Source: Bacteroidales bacterium (GTDB lineage Bacteria; Bacteroidota; Bacteroidia; Bacteroidales; Paludibacteraceae). From it: DNA of 18,569 nucleotides. The notes beneath the pieces are model-generated. The model had not been told where the DNA came from. It saw only the letters and a list, made by a program, of their open reading frames with translations, and did not search any database. Made by a program: the position numbers and the translations under genes. The stretch spans positions 1 to 18,569 of the forward strand of contig CAAGFD010000206.1 in NCBI GenBank assembly GCA_900769035.1. Direction: 5' to 3'. The number at the start of each line of letters is the position of its first letter. Positions within the stretch are counted from its first letter, which is position 1. Of the stretch, positions 7,604 through 16,015 are shown piece after piece.

Positions 7604-7945
7604 ATGAATAAAAAGTTCGCTTTTATATTATATGTAATAGGGTATGTAATTATTCTTTTATCTACGTTATTCTTTGTATTTCAAAAGTTCGTCGGATGTG
7701 GTGAATATATTCCTTATCTGTTTTGCAGTGGCGTGTTGATATCAATTGTAGGAAGAGTATTTACTCTGCCTAAAGCTGAAGATTTTAGACAAAAACGTTT
7801 GAACGGAATGCTTGCAATTGCTACCGTATTGCTGTTAGTATCTGCGTATTTTGTTGTTAAACAAAATCATGCATTTATTATTACTTTGATTATCACAGCG
7901 TTTTTGGATATCTTTACGGCAATACGTTATCCGAAAGGAAAATGA
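7604..7945 (+). CDS. Four-helix inner-membrane protein of unknown function
   Basis: I do not recognise this 113-residue protein. It shows four hydrophobic segments at about 5-27, 34-54, 67-86 and 89-108, joined by short loops, with a basic patch (KAEDFRQKRLNG) between helices 2 and 3 and a basic C terminus. There is no signal peptide cleavage site and no obvious catalytic motif. The 5-base gap from the biotin carrier gene implies co-transcription. In sodium-pumping decarboxylases one would expect OadG-type (single helix) and OadB-type (large, multi-helix) subunits in this place. This protein fits neither by length or topology, so a link to the carboxyltransferase is contextual only. Confidence 0.75.
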   Translation: MNKKFAFILYVIGYVIILLSTLFFVFQKFVGCGEYIPYLFCSGVLISIVGRVFTLPKAEDFRQKRLNGMLAIATVLLLVSAYFVVKQNHAFIITLIITAFLDIFTAIRYPKGK

Positions 7946-7977
7946 TTTGAATATATTTTACTCATCAGAATTATTTG

Positions 7978-7985
7978 TAACTTTG
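7978..7985 (+). promoter_or_regulatory. Candidate -7 element upstream of the 156-residue secreted protein
   Basis: TAACTTTG matches TAnnTTTG and lies 60 bases before the ATG at 8046. The nearest upstream TTTG (7946-7949) is too far away at 28 bases, so the -33 element is unclear. Confidence 0.5.
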
Positions 7986-8001
7986 CAGTTGAAAACAACA
8001 G

Positions 8002-8030
8002 AGTGATTCTTGTATAGATTATTAATCACT
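8002..8030 (+). promoter_or_regulatory. Candidate 5' UTR stem-loop
   Basis: AGTGATT (8002-8008) and AATCACT (8024-8030) are a perfect 7-bp inverted repeat with a 15-base loop. It would lie inside the short leader of the following gene, ending 15 bases before its ATG. It could influence mRNA stability or translation, but it may also be chance. Confidence 0.3.
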
Positions 8031-8045
8031 TAATTTTTAATAAGT

Positions 8046-8516
8046 ATGAAAAAGTTATTTTTAAGCTTGGCAGTAGCTCTATTTACTGTTGCTTTTGCTT
8101 TTGCACAACCTCGTGCTATTGGAGGTAGACTTGGTTATGGTGTTGATTTTTCTTATCAACATACAGTCGGTAAAAACATGATTAACTTAGAAGTTGGTGC
8201 TCCTGCTTTTTATGGACTTTCCGTAGCTGCTACTCATGATTGGATTTTTCCAATAAATTCATGGGATGAAGAAGGTAGCTGGAATTGGTTCGCAGGTGTA
8301 GGCGCAGGCTTGGGTTTCGATTTTTACCCTGACCATAATTATTTCTTTGTCGGAGTTGCCGGTCGTATTGGTTTTGAATACAATTTCTGGTTTCCGCTTC
8401 AACTTTCTTTAGATTGGAGACCAATAATTGGACCTAATTTTGGAGAACATGTAAATTTCCACTATAATGGTTTATGGCAAGGTGGCATCGCATTGGGTGT
8501 GAGATATTTATTTTAA
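8046..8516 (+). CDS. Small secreted, probably outer-membrane beta-barrel protein
   Basis: A 156-residue protein with a clear Sec signal peptide (basic MKK start, hydrophobic core, probable cleavage after the Ala near residue 20). The mature part alternates polar and hydrophobic or aromatic residues and is rich in Gly, Tyr, Trp and Phe, as in transmembrane beta strands. It ends in GVRYLF, a terminal Phe typical of the outer-membrane insertion signal. At about 136 mature residues it could form an eight-stranded OmpX/OmpW-size barrel. I cannot assign a family or ligand. It has its own candidate promoter and leader hairpin and ends at a terminator shared with prs, so it is probably transcribed alone. 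Confidence 0.8.
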   Translation: MKKLFLSLAVALFTVAFAFAQPRAIGGRLGYGVDFSYQHTVGKNMINLEVGAPAFYGLSVAATHDWIFPINSWDEEGSWNWFAGVGAGLGFDFYPDHNYFFVGVAGRIGFEYNFWFPLQLSLDWRPIIGPNFGEHVNFHYNGLWQGGIALGVRYLF

Positions 8517-8532
8517 TTGATTTAAATATTAA

Positions 8533-8570
8533 CAAAAAAAAGAGCGGAATATTGTTCCGCTCTTTTTTTG
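8533..8570. terminator. Bidirectional terminator between the beta-barrel gene and prs
   Basis: AGAGCGGAA (8541-8549) pairs perfectly with TTCCGCTCT (8555-8563) around a 5-base loop. An A run lies before it (8533-8540) and a T run after it (8564-8569), so it can end transcription on both strands. The two convergent genes stop 17 bases before and 25 bases after it. Confidence 0.9.
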
Positions 8571-8594
8571 TGTGTAATCAGTTGAATATTCTAA

Positions 8595-9527
8595 TTAAAG
8601 AAGATATTTAGCTGAAATTGATTCGTTATTATATACTTGCATTATTGTTTCTGCAAACATTTCCGCAATTGAAATAATTCTAACTTTTGGACAAGCAGAA
8701 GCATCGAACGGAATTGAGTCAGTGAAGATTAATTCTGTCATTTTTGAGTTCATTACATTTTCGATAGCTTTGCCCGACATTACAGGGTGTGTAACCATAG
8801 CTCTTACAGATAAAGCTCCGTTATCCATCATTAAGTCAGCTGCTTTACAAAGAGTATTTGCAGTATCTGCCATATCGTCGACGATGAGTACGTTCTTACC
8901 CTTAACATCACCGATGATACTCATGTTGCTTACTACGTTGGCTCTTTCGCGAGTCTTGTGGCATAATACTAATGGTACATCAAGATGTTTAGCATAGGTG
9001 TGTGCACGTTTTGAACCACCAATATCCGGTGAAGCAATTACTAAATTTTCTAATTTAAGATTCTTGATAAATGGTACGTAGACTGTGCTTGCATATAAGT
9101 GGTCTACCGGTACGTCAAAGAAACCTTGAATTTGATCTGCATGCAAATCCATAGTGATAATTCTGTCTACACCTGCTGCAGAAAGTAAATCAGCAATAAG
9201 TTTGGCTCCAATAGAAACACGTGGTTTGTCTTTTCTGTCTTGACGTGCCCAACCGAAATAAGGAATAACGGCAATGATTTTATACGCAGATGCGCGCTTT
9301 GCAGCGTCAATCATGAGTAACAATTCCATTAAATTATCGGAATTCGGGAATGTAGATTGTATTAAATACACGTAACGGCCTCGAACTGTTTCATCGTACC
9401 AAACAGCAAATTCACCGTCTGAAAATTTTTGGCATGTGCATTCGCCCAATTCACAACCCAAGTGGTTGCAAATTTTTTCTGCTAGATAACGACTTGCAGT
9501 GCCGGAGAATACTTTAAAAGGTAGCAT
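8595..9527 (-). CDS. prs: Ribose-phosphate pyrophosphokinase (PRPP synthetase)
   Basis: A 310-residue class I PRPP synthetase, normal length, cytoplasmic. It makes phosphoribosyl pyrophosphate from ribose 5-phosphate and ATP for purine, pyrimidine, NAD, His and Trp synthesis. Visible signatures are FSDGEF (35-40), PYFGWARQDRKDKPRVSIGAK (about 89-109, with the ATP-binding and flexible-loop residues), DLHADQIQGFF (127-137) and the PRPP-binding loop VLIVDDMADTANTL (213-226). The loop reads DTANT where DTAGT or DTGGT is more usual, otherwise all motifs are intact. The C terminus has FAETI and NNESIS, as expected for the family. It is monocistronic, with a promoter at 9595-9625 and a terminator shared with the convergent neighbour. 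Confidence 0.96.
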   Translation of the reverse strand: MLPFKVFSGTASRYLAEKICNHLGCELGECTCQKFSDGEFAVWYDETVRGRYVYLIQSTFPNSDNLMELLLMIDAAKRASAYKIIAVIPYFGWARQDRKDKPRVSIGAKLIADLLSAAGVDRIITMDLHADQIQGFFDVPVDHLYASTVYVPFIKNLKLENLVIASPDIGGSKRAHTYAKHLDVPLVLCHKTRERANVVSNMSIIGDVKGKNVLIVDDMADTANTLCKAADLMMDNGALSVRAMVTHPVMSGKAIENVMNSKMTELIFTDSIPFDASACPKVRIISIAEMFAETIMQVYNNESISAKYLL

Positions 9528-9594
9528 ATTGTATTATATTTTAATAACTTATAATTTTGCTATTTCGTTGGTTATACGCCTTGTTTTTCGTTTG

Positions 9595-9625
9595 CAAAGG
9601 TACGGTTTTATTATGGTATCTACAA
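9595..9625 (-). promoter_or_regulatory. Promoter of prs
   Basis: On the minus strand TTG (9625-9623) is followed after 20 bases by TACCTTTG (9602-9595), a good -33/-7 pair. The prs ATG is 67 bases further downstream. Confidence 0.75.
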
Positions 9626-9750
9626 TATTACGACGAAATTTTATTCAGTTGGAATTTGTAATGTTAATTTTATGTTATATAACAATATGTTTTAATGGGT
9701 ATTATTGGTACGAGAAAACTTTTTACATACTGAAAGTTTCTTAGTTGCGA

Positions 9751-9810
9751 TTGTAAATCAGTAAATTACAAAAAATATTTATACGATTAAATTTATTTAA
9801 CTAAAATTTA
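9751..9810. promoter_or_regulatory. Two candidate operator palindromes upstream of the TetR-type gene
   Basis: Two inverted repeats sit side by side upstream of the -7 element. TTGTAA (9751-9756) faces TTACAA (9766-9771) with a 9-base centre, and TAAATTT (9788-9794) faces AAATTTA (9804-9810) with a 9-base centre. TetR-family proteins commonly bind such palindromes near their own promoters. Base composition is very AT-rich here, so chance matches are likely. Confidence 0.3.
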
Positions 9811-9834
9811 CGCTGTTGATTTCGTAGGAATATA

Positions 9835-9842
9835 TACATTTG
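9835..9842 (+). promoter_or_regulatory. Candidate -7 element of the efflux operon
   Basis: TACATTTG matches TAnnTTTG and lies 21 bases before the regulator ATG, giving a very short leader. A TTG at 9816-9818 is 16 bases upstream, slightly shorter than the usual spacer. Confidence 0.55.
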
Positions 9843-9863
9843 CATCGATTTTAAAAAGCGAAA

Positions 9864-10454
9864 ATGGTGAAAAATGAAATTTTAAAAACAGCAGGAGAGC
9901 TCTTCTTTAAATATGGTTTAAGAAGTGTCAGTATTGATGATATTTGCAATGAAATGCATATATCCAAGAAAACATTTTATGTTCATTTCAAACAAAAAGA
10001 TGAACTTGTAGAGTGTCTTTTGACGTCAATAAGAGATCAGGAAATTCATAATCAAAATGAATTATTACTATCTGATAATATAGTAACTACATTGCTCGTT
10101 AATTATAAGAATATTTTGAAAAACTTTAATGTGGATAAGCATCTTGCTTTCTTCTACGATCTCGAAAAATATTATCCGAAATTGATGAGTATACATAAAG
10201 AGGAGAAGAACCTGAATCTCGAGAATAATGTAAAGTCTATTTTAAATTTAGGTATCGAACAGGGTTTTTTCCGAACAGATATTAATATTGATATGATGTC
10301 AACCTTTTTAGTGAAAAGTTTTTTGGCTTACGTATCTGACTTAAAAGCGGATTCTATACCTTATCGTAAGAAGATAGATTTTCTTATGGAAAATTTTTTC
10401 CGATTGGTTTCCACACCAAAAGGTCTCGAATGTTATTTTGAAAATATAAAATAA
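9864..10454 (+). CDS. TetR/AcrR-family transcriptional regulator
   Basis: A 196-residue regulator with the TetR-type N-terminal helix-turn-helix at about residues 5-50: ILKTAGELFFKYG, then SVSIDDICNEMHISKKTFYVHF, with the canonical Tyr-x-His-Phe of the recognition helix. The C-terminal part is helical and variable, as expected for a ligand-binding and dimerisation domain. It is the first gene of the efflux cluster, 18 bases ahead of the tolC-like gene, so it very probably represses its own operon and is released by a pump substrate. That regulatory role is inferred from context and not visible in the protein. The ligand is unknown. Confidence 0.92.
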   Translation: MVKNEILKTAGELFFKYGLRSVSIDDICNEMHISKKTFYVHFKQKDELVECLLTSIRDQEIHNQNELLLSDNIVTTLLVNYKNILKNFNVDKHLAFFYDLEKYYPKLMSIHKEEKNLNLENNVKSILNLGIEQGFFRTDINIDMMSTFLVKSFLAYVSDLKADSIPYRKKIDFLMENFFRLVSTPKGLECYFENIK

Positions 10455-10472
10455 TCACAAACAAAATTTGAT

Positions 10473-11780
10473 ATGAAAAAACGCATTATTAATTTAGTCG
10501 GTTTCTTGATGTTGTCTTTGTTTTTATTTGCTCAAGAATCTGCTCAAACTACAATGAATGTCACACTGGCAGAAGCTCGTGACTATGCTATTAAAAACAA
10601 CAGATCTATGCAAAATGCCTCATTAGAAGTGAGAAAAGCTTATGCGCAAAGATGGCAAACAATAGCGTCGATGTTACCTCAAGCCGATATGTCGCTCAAT
10701 TTGCAACATGTCAATGGAACTTTGAAGTTTTCTATGAGTGAAGGAATGCAGATGAACCAAGAAATGAAGAATACTTCCGGATCTCTTTCTGTATCTGCTT
10801 CAATTGCTATTAATGGTCAAATGATTGTAGGCGCACTTTTGAATAATCTTGCAATTGAGATGCAAAATATTAATTTTAAAAGTACCGAGTTGGATGTAGT
10901 GTCTAATGTAGAAACTTTTTATATTACTGCCTTGGCTATGCAAAAAACTGTAAATCTGCTTGATTCTACATTGTTACGTATGGAAGATTTGTATGAATCA
11001 ACATCTAAAGCAGTTGAAGCCGGTGCTGTAGAACAAACCAGTGCAGATCAGATTTTGGTTCAAATAGCCAGCGTGAAAAGTTCTATTAAGTCAACAAAAC
11101 GTTCTCTTGATTTGATTTATAATTCATTGGCTTTGCAAATGGCTATTGGCTCCGACGTTAAGTTGGTATTGACTGATGATCTTGACCGGCTCCTTAATGT
11201 AGAAAACGCAGTGGCACTGTTGGAGTCTGATTTTAACCTTAATAATAATTATTCTTATCAATTGGCTCAAAAAAATGTAGAGCTGGAAAAGAAAAATGTT
11301 ATAATGGCCGGTATGGCTTATGTTCCTACTATCAGTGCCTTTTATCAATATTCTTCTCCTAATAAATATTTTAGCGGTTCTTCTCCTATGGAACAACAAA
11401 TGGGTGTTGTAGGAGCTACACTCTCTATCCCTTTATGGTCGTCAGGAAAACGCGCGGCTGCTATAACCGAGAAAAAATTGGCTGTGCAAGCCGCACAAAA
11501 TACATTGGCTGATGCTGAAGATGGCTTGAAATTACAACATAAACAATTAAAGGCAGATCTCTCTTCTGCATATGAAAATTTCGATGTGCAAAAATTAAAT
11601 ATCGACGTTTCTCAACGCGTGTTTAATAGTACTTCCGAAAAATTTAAGTTCGGATATGCTTCAAGTGTTGAATTAACTAATGCCAGTATGACTCTCTTAA
11701 CCGCTCAAAATAATTATGTACAATCTATTTTGACTTTGGTAAATGCTCAAATTGAATTAAAAAAATTGTTGAATAAATAA
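10473..11780 (+). CDS. TolC-family outer membrane efflux protein
   Basis: A 435-residue outer-membrane channel component of a tripartite efflux system. A signal peptide covers about residues 1-20 (MKKRIINLVGFLMLSLFLFA). The mature protein starts with VTLAEARDYAIKNN, the usual first helix of an outer membrane efflux repeat, and shows the two-fold helical repeat with long coiled-coil stretches (for example about 155-215 and 355-430). The second repeat ends near LTNASMTLLTAQNNYVQ, followed by a terminal helix ending in ELKKLL. The length fits. Its stop lies 19 bases before the preferred adaptor start, within the operon, and it should dock with the adaptor and pump encoded next. Nothing is broken or missing. 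Confidence 0.93.
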   Translation: MKKRIINLVGFLMLSLFLFAQESAQTTMNVTLAEARDYAIKNNRSMQNASLEVRKAYAQRWQTIASMLPQADMSLNLQHVNGTLKFSMSEGMQMNQEMKNTSGSLSVSASIAINGQMIVGALLNNLAIEMQNINFKSTELDVVSNVETFYITALAMQKTVNLLDSTLLRMEDLYESTSKAVEAGAVEQTSADQILVQIASVKSSIKSTKRSLDLIYNSLALQMAIGSDVKLVLTDDLDRLLNVENAVALLESDFNLNNNYSYQLAQKNVELEKKNVIMAGMAYVPTISAFYQYSSPNKYFSGSSPMEQQMGVVGATLSIPLWSSGKRAAAITEKKLAVQAAQNTLADAEDGLKLQHKQLKADLSSAYENFDVQKLNIDVSQRVFNSTSEKFKFGYASSVELTNASMTLLTAQNNYVQSILTLVNAQIELKKLLNK

Positions 11781-11799
11781 ATGACAAATGATATATAAT

Positions 11800-12816
11800 A
11801 TGAAATCTATTAAAAACTTATCTGTAATTACACTAGCATGTTTGATGTTAGTTTCTTGTGGTGATAAAAAAGAAGCAGTTGATACGCAAGAAGAACGTTT
11901 GGAACAAGTAAAGGTTCTTACCCTTGAAAAATCCGAAATTGCACGCGAAATTAATTTAAGTGCCGTTCTACAAGGTTATGAAACCCAAAATGTTGCTCCT
12001 TCTGTAACCGGAAAAATCGAGCACATCTTTGTTGAGGAGGGTTCTAAAGTGACAAAAGATCAAGATTTGGTTACAATGGACCAATTACAATATAAAACAG
12101 CTCAATTGACTTTCGCTAATTTGGGCGTAGAATTGGCTCGAGTAGACGCTCTTTTAAAAACCGGAAGTGCTACTCAACAATCTTACGATCAATTGAAATT
12201 GTCTTATGATCAAACAAAAGAAAACCTCGATTTCTTGAAAAAGAACACATATGTTAAAGCTCCTTTTAGTGGCGTTATTGCTGCAAAAAATTATGAGGAC
12301 GGCGAACTTTATGCAGGTCAACCTATTCTTATTCTTACTCAAATCTCTACTTTGAAAGCAGAAATTGCTATACCTGAACTGTATTTCCCGCAAGTTAAAG
12401 TCGGTATGCCAATGATCATTAAATCCGATATTTATCCTGATAGAGAATTTGTAGGTACGATTGAAAGAGTTTTCCCTACTATCGACCCTTCTTCTCACAC
12501 CTTTAATGTAAAGGTAAAAATACCTAATGCAAAAGAAGAACTTCGTCCTGGTATGTATGTGTCTACTAATTTGAAATTGGATAAAGTTAATGCTATTATT
12601 GTTCCTTATCAAACAGTTTTGAAACTTCAAGGTTCTAACGACCGTTATGTATTTATTAATCGTAATGGTGTTGCTAATCGAGTTCCTGTTGTTTTAGGAC
12701 AACGTATCGACGATAATGTTGAAATAATATCTAATGAAATTAAAGAAGGTGATGAAATCGTAGTAACAGGTCAATCTCGCCTTGTCGACGGTTCAAAACT
12801 AAATATTGTAAAATAA
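11800..12816 (+). CDS. RND efflux periplasmic adaptor (membrane fusion lipoprotein)
   Basis: The adaptor bridges the RND pump and the TolC channel in the periplasm. From the start at 11800 it has 338 residues and opens with a lipoprotein signal MKSIKNLSVITLACLMLVSC, whose lipobox cysteine is residue 20, so it is anchored to the inner membrane by lipid. An alternative ATG at 11788 would add only MIYN. I prefer the later start because it gives the typical basic start of a signal peptide. The lipoyl or barrel-sandwich halves are VAPSVTGKIEHIFVEEGSKV and VKAPFSGVIAAKN, separated by a short helical hairpin, followed by beta-barrel and membrane-proximal domains (LRPGMYV, GDEIVVTGQSRLVDGSKL). It sits directly before the pump gene. 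Confidence 0.93.
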   Translation: MKSIKNLSVITLACLMLVSCGDKKEAVDTQEERLEQVKVLTLEKSEIAREINLSAVLQGYETQNVAPSVTGKIEHIFVEEGSKVTKDQDLVTMDQLQYKTAQLTFANLGVELARVDALLKTGSATQQSYDQLKLSYDQTKENLDFLKKNTYVKAPFSGVIAAKNYEDGELYAGQPILILTQISTLKAEIAIPELYFPQVKVGMPMIIKSDIYPDREFVGTIERVFPTIDPSSHTFNVKVKIPNAKEELRPGMYVSTNLKLDKVNAIIVPYQTVLKLQGSNDRYVFINRNGVANRVPVVLGQRIDDNVEIISNEIKEGDEIVVTGQSRLVDGSKLNIVK

Positions 12817-12830
12817 TAATGTAAAATGCT

Positions 12831-15800
12831 ATGAGTATCTATAAAACCGCGATTAATAAACCGGTAACCACTATACTCGTCTTTGTGGCAGTAATTATTA
12901 TCGGTATTTTCTGTTATAGAAGTCTCCCGGTAGATCAATTTCCGGAAATGGAACCTCCTTATGTATCTGTGATGACTATTTATGCAGGTGCAAATGCTTC
13001 GGAATTGGAGACTAACGTCAGTAAAATTTTGGAAAATGGTCTTAACTCTGTAGATGGTTTGAAAGAAATTACCTCTACAAGTAAAGATAATATGTCTCTC
13101 GTTACTCTCGAATTTGAGTGGGGTTATAATTTGGATGAGGCTGTGAATGATATCCGTTCTTCTATCGATATGATTTACGATAACCTCCCTGATGGAGTTT
13201 CTCGTCCTCTTATCTTTAAGTTTAATACATCAATGATGCCTATTATGCAGTATGCTATTACTGCCGAGGATAGTTATTCCGGTTTGGAAAAAATTATAGA
13301 CGATAACGTTATTAATGTATTGAACAGAATTGACGGTATTGGTAATGTATCATTGTCAGGTGCTCCACAACGTTATGTTTATATCGATCTTGACCCTCGC
13401 CAATTGGAGGCTTATAATTTATCGATTGAGTCTGTCGGACAAGCTATCGGTAATAACAATATCAACTTGGCTTCCGGTTCTGTTAAGATGGGTAAAGAGC
13501 AATATCAACTTCGCGTACAAAGTGAATATGTCGAAAGTAGCGAAATTAATGATATCGTCGTTAAAACTACTACGGATGGTCGCCAAGTATTTGTACGCGA
13601 TTTAGCTCAAGTGCGCGATACTATAAAAGACATTACTCTTGAAGAAAAGATAAATGGTCGTGATGGCGCTCGTTTAATTATTATGAAACAATCCGGAGCA
13701 AATACCGTACAAATTGCTTCCGACGTTCGTAAAGAGATTTCTAGAATAGAAAAAACATTACCTCCTGATATTAAAATAGAACAAATTTACGACTCTTCTA
13801 CTGAGATTGAAAATGCTATTGACGGTCTTATTGAGTCTATTATGTACGCTCTCCTATTCGTAGTACTTGTAGTTCTATTCTTCTTAGGTAAATGGCGTGC
13901 AACAATTATTATTGCTATTACCATACCAATATCGTTGTTAGTAGCCTTTATTTATTTGAAATTAGTAGATAGTTCTTTAAATATCATTTCCTTATGTTCG
14001 CTTACAGTTGCAATCGGTATGGTTGTGGATGATGCTATTGTGGTACTTGAGAATATCACTAAACATATAGAAAGAGGATCAAACCCTCGAGAAGCAGCTA
14101 TCTATGCTACCAATGAGGTATGGGTATCCGTTATTGCTACTACGTTGGTTATCGTTGCGGTATTTGTGCCTCTTACAATGCTCGGTGGTCAAGCAGGTAT
14201 TATGTTTAAAGAATTAGGTTGGATTGTGACGATTGTTTGTTGTACATCTACAGCAGTTGCAATATCATTAACTCCAATGTTATGCTCTAAATTACTTAAA
14301 CCGAAAAAAATCAAGATTGATGCCGACGGTAATGTAGTTGATGATGAAAATAAAAAAGGTTGGTATCAAAGATATGTGGTAGGCTTTTTGGATAAGGTGG
14401 ATATCTATTATGCCAAAATGCTTGCTTGGACGTTGAATCACAAAACAATCACGTTGATTATTGTAGTTGCATTCTTGGTTTTATCTTTCTTACCTGTAAT
14501 GTTAGGTAAAATAGGTACTAACTTTATGGCTCCTCAAGATAATGGTCGTTTATCTATAACCGTTGAGTTACAACGAGGTACACGAGTAGAAGAGTCAAGC
14601 CGTATGGCTCGATATATAGAGGAGAAAGTAAAAAATGTTGCTCCTGATGATATTTTGATCATCTCTTCTTCTGTTGGTTCTGATGATGAAGGTGGTATCT
14701 CTGCAATGTTTACCCAATCTACAAACAATAAAATATCTATGACAGTACGTTGTACTAAAAAGTATGAACGTGACATAACAATCTTTGAAATAGCAGAAGG
14801 TATCCGTAATGAACTTAATATGATGCCGGAGGTAATAAACTATACGGTTTCTACTTCTCAAGGTCGTGCTTCATCAAATGATGTCGACGTTGAGATTTAT
14901 GGCTATGATTTCGATAAAACTAACATGTTGGCTGAGCAATTAAAACGTGAAATAGCATTACTCCCGGGTGCACGTGATATTGATATAGACCGTGAGGAAG
15001 ACCGTGCTGAATTACAAATAATCTTTGATAAAGAAAAACTTGCTCGTCACGGATTAAATACTGCTGCAGCTTCTATGTATATCCGTAATCGTATAAATGG
15101 TTATACAGCTGGTTATCTTAAAGAAGATGGAGAAGAATATGATATAATTGTTCGTCTGCAAGAACAATTCCGTCAAAGTACTACTGATATAGAAAATCTT
15201 ACATTAGTAGATGCTATGGGCAAACAAGTTAAATTGAATGAATTAGCTGAAGTGAAAGAATATTGGGCTCCACCTGAGATTAAACGTAAAACTCGTCAAC
15301 GTATAGTTACTATAAACGTTACTCCGGAAGGCGTTTCTCTTGGAGAATTGGCTACATCTATTCAAAATCTTATCGATAATACTGATATCCCGAGCGGTAT
15401 TATTGTAAATGTAGGTGGTTCGTACGAAGACCAACAAGAAACATTTGGCGATATGGGGGCTTTGCTTGCATTGATTATTATGCTTGTTTATATCGTGATG
15501 GCTTCTCAATTTGAGAACTTCTCCAAACCTATGATTATCATGACTGCTGCTTTGTTCGCATTGCCGGGTGTTATTTGGGCTTTGTTTATTACAAACACTT
15601 CTTTGGATATGATAGGCGCACTTGGTGTTATCTTACTTGTAGGTATCGTAGTTAAGAATGGTATCGTGCTTGTGGATTATATCAACTTGATGCGCGACCG
15701 TGGTTATGAATTAAATCAAGCTATTACGATGTCCGGTGCATCTCGTCTTCGTCCGGTATTAATGACTGCATTTACTACTATCCTCGGTATGGTGCCTATG

Positions 15801-15995
15801 GCTCTCAGCCAATCAGAAGGTTCTGAAATGTGGCAACCTATGGGTATCGTCGTTATTGGTGGTTTGCTCGTCTCTACTATCGTTACACTTTTAGTAGTAC
15901 CGGTCCTTTATGCAATCACTAGTCGTCATGGAGAAAGAGACAAAGAAACTAAAAATAGAAAGAACTTTATATTTATGCAATTAAATGATAAATAA
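12831..15995 (+). CDS. RND multidrug efflux pump, HAE1 (AcrB-like) family
   Basis: A complete 1054-residue inner-membrane pump that exports hydrophobic compounds using the proton gradient. The architecture is standard: a first transmembrane helix (about 11-28), a large periplasmic loop (about 30-335), helices 2-6 (about 337-487), a cytoplasmic linker (about 488-535), helix 7, a second periplasmic loop (about 560-870), and helices 8-12. The proton-relay residues are present: the Asp pair at 400-401 in IGMVVDDAIVVLEN and Lys942 in GIVVKNGIVLVDY. Motif IPISLLVAF and the AcrB-like FMAPQDNGRL (565-574) are also present. Substrate specificity cannot be read from sequence. It begins 14 bases after the adaptor stop, and a PII-like gene follows after 20 bases. 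Confidence 0.95.
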   Translation: MSIYKTAINKPVTTILVFVAVIIIGIFCYRSLPVDQFPEMEPPYVSVMTIYAGANASELETNVSKILENGLNSVDGLKEITSTSKDNMSLVTLEFEWGYNLDEAVNDIRSSIDMIYDNLPDGVSRPLIFKFNTSMMPIMQYAITAEDSYSGLEKIIDDNVINVLNRIDGIGNVSLSGAPQRYVYIDLDPRQLEAYNLSIESVGQAIGNNNINLASGSVKMGKEQYQLRVQSEYVESSEINDIVVKTTTDGRQVFVRDLAQVRDTIKDITLEEKINGRDGARLIIMKQSGANTVQIASDVRKEISRIEKTLPPDIKIEQIYDSSTEIENAIDGLIESIMYALLFVVLVVLFFLGKWRATIIIAITIPISLLVAFIYLKLVDSSLNIISLCSLTVAIGMVVDDAIVVLENITKHIERGSNPREAAIYATNEVWVSVIATTLVIVAVFVPLTMLGGQAGIMFKELGWIVTIVCCTSTAVAISLTPMLCSKLLKPKKIKIDADGNVVDDENKKGWYQRYVVGFLDKVDIYYAKMLAWTLNHKTITLIIVVAFLVLSFLPVMLGKIGTNFMAPQDNGRLSITVELQRGTRVEESSRMARYIEEKVKNVAPDDILIISSSVGSDDEGGISAMFTQSTNNKISMTVRCTKKYERDITIFEIAEGIRNELNMMPEVINYTVSTSQGRASSNDVDVEIYGYDFDKTNMLAEQLKREIALLPGARDIDIDREEDRAELQIIFDKEKLARHGLNTAAASMYIRNRINGYTAGYLKEDGEEYDIIVRLQEQFRQSTTDIENLTLVDAMGKQVKLNELAEVKEYWAPPEIKRKTRQRIVTINVTPEGVSLGELATSIQNLIDNTDIPSGIIVNVGGSYEDQQETFGDMGALLALIIMLVYIVMASQFENFSKPMIIMTAALFALPGVIWALFITNTSLDMIGALGVILLVGIVVKNGIVLVDYINLMRDRGYELNQAITMSGASRLRPVLMTAFTTILGMVPMALSQSEGSEMWQPMGIVVIGGLLVSTIVTLLVVPVLYAITSRHGERDKETKNRKNFIFMQLNDK

Positions 15996-16015
15996 CACTT
16001 TTAATACCATATATT

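Noticed and set aside
9499..9744. Plus-strand open frame of 81 codons with hydrophobic residues
   Set aside because: It overlaps the prs start and its promoter on the opposite strand, and the hydrophobic character follows from AT-rich DNA.
12154..12630. Minus-strand frame of 158 codons within the adaptor gene
   Set aside because: It is antisense to a well supported adaptor protein and its translation has no recognisable domain or normal composition.
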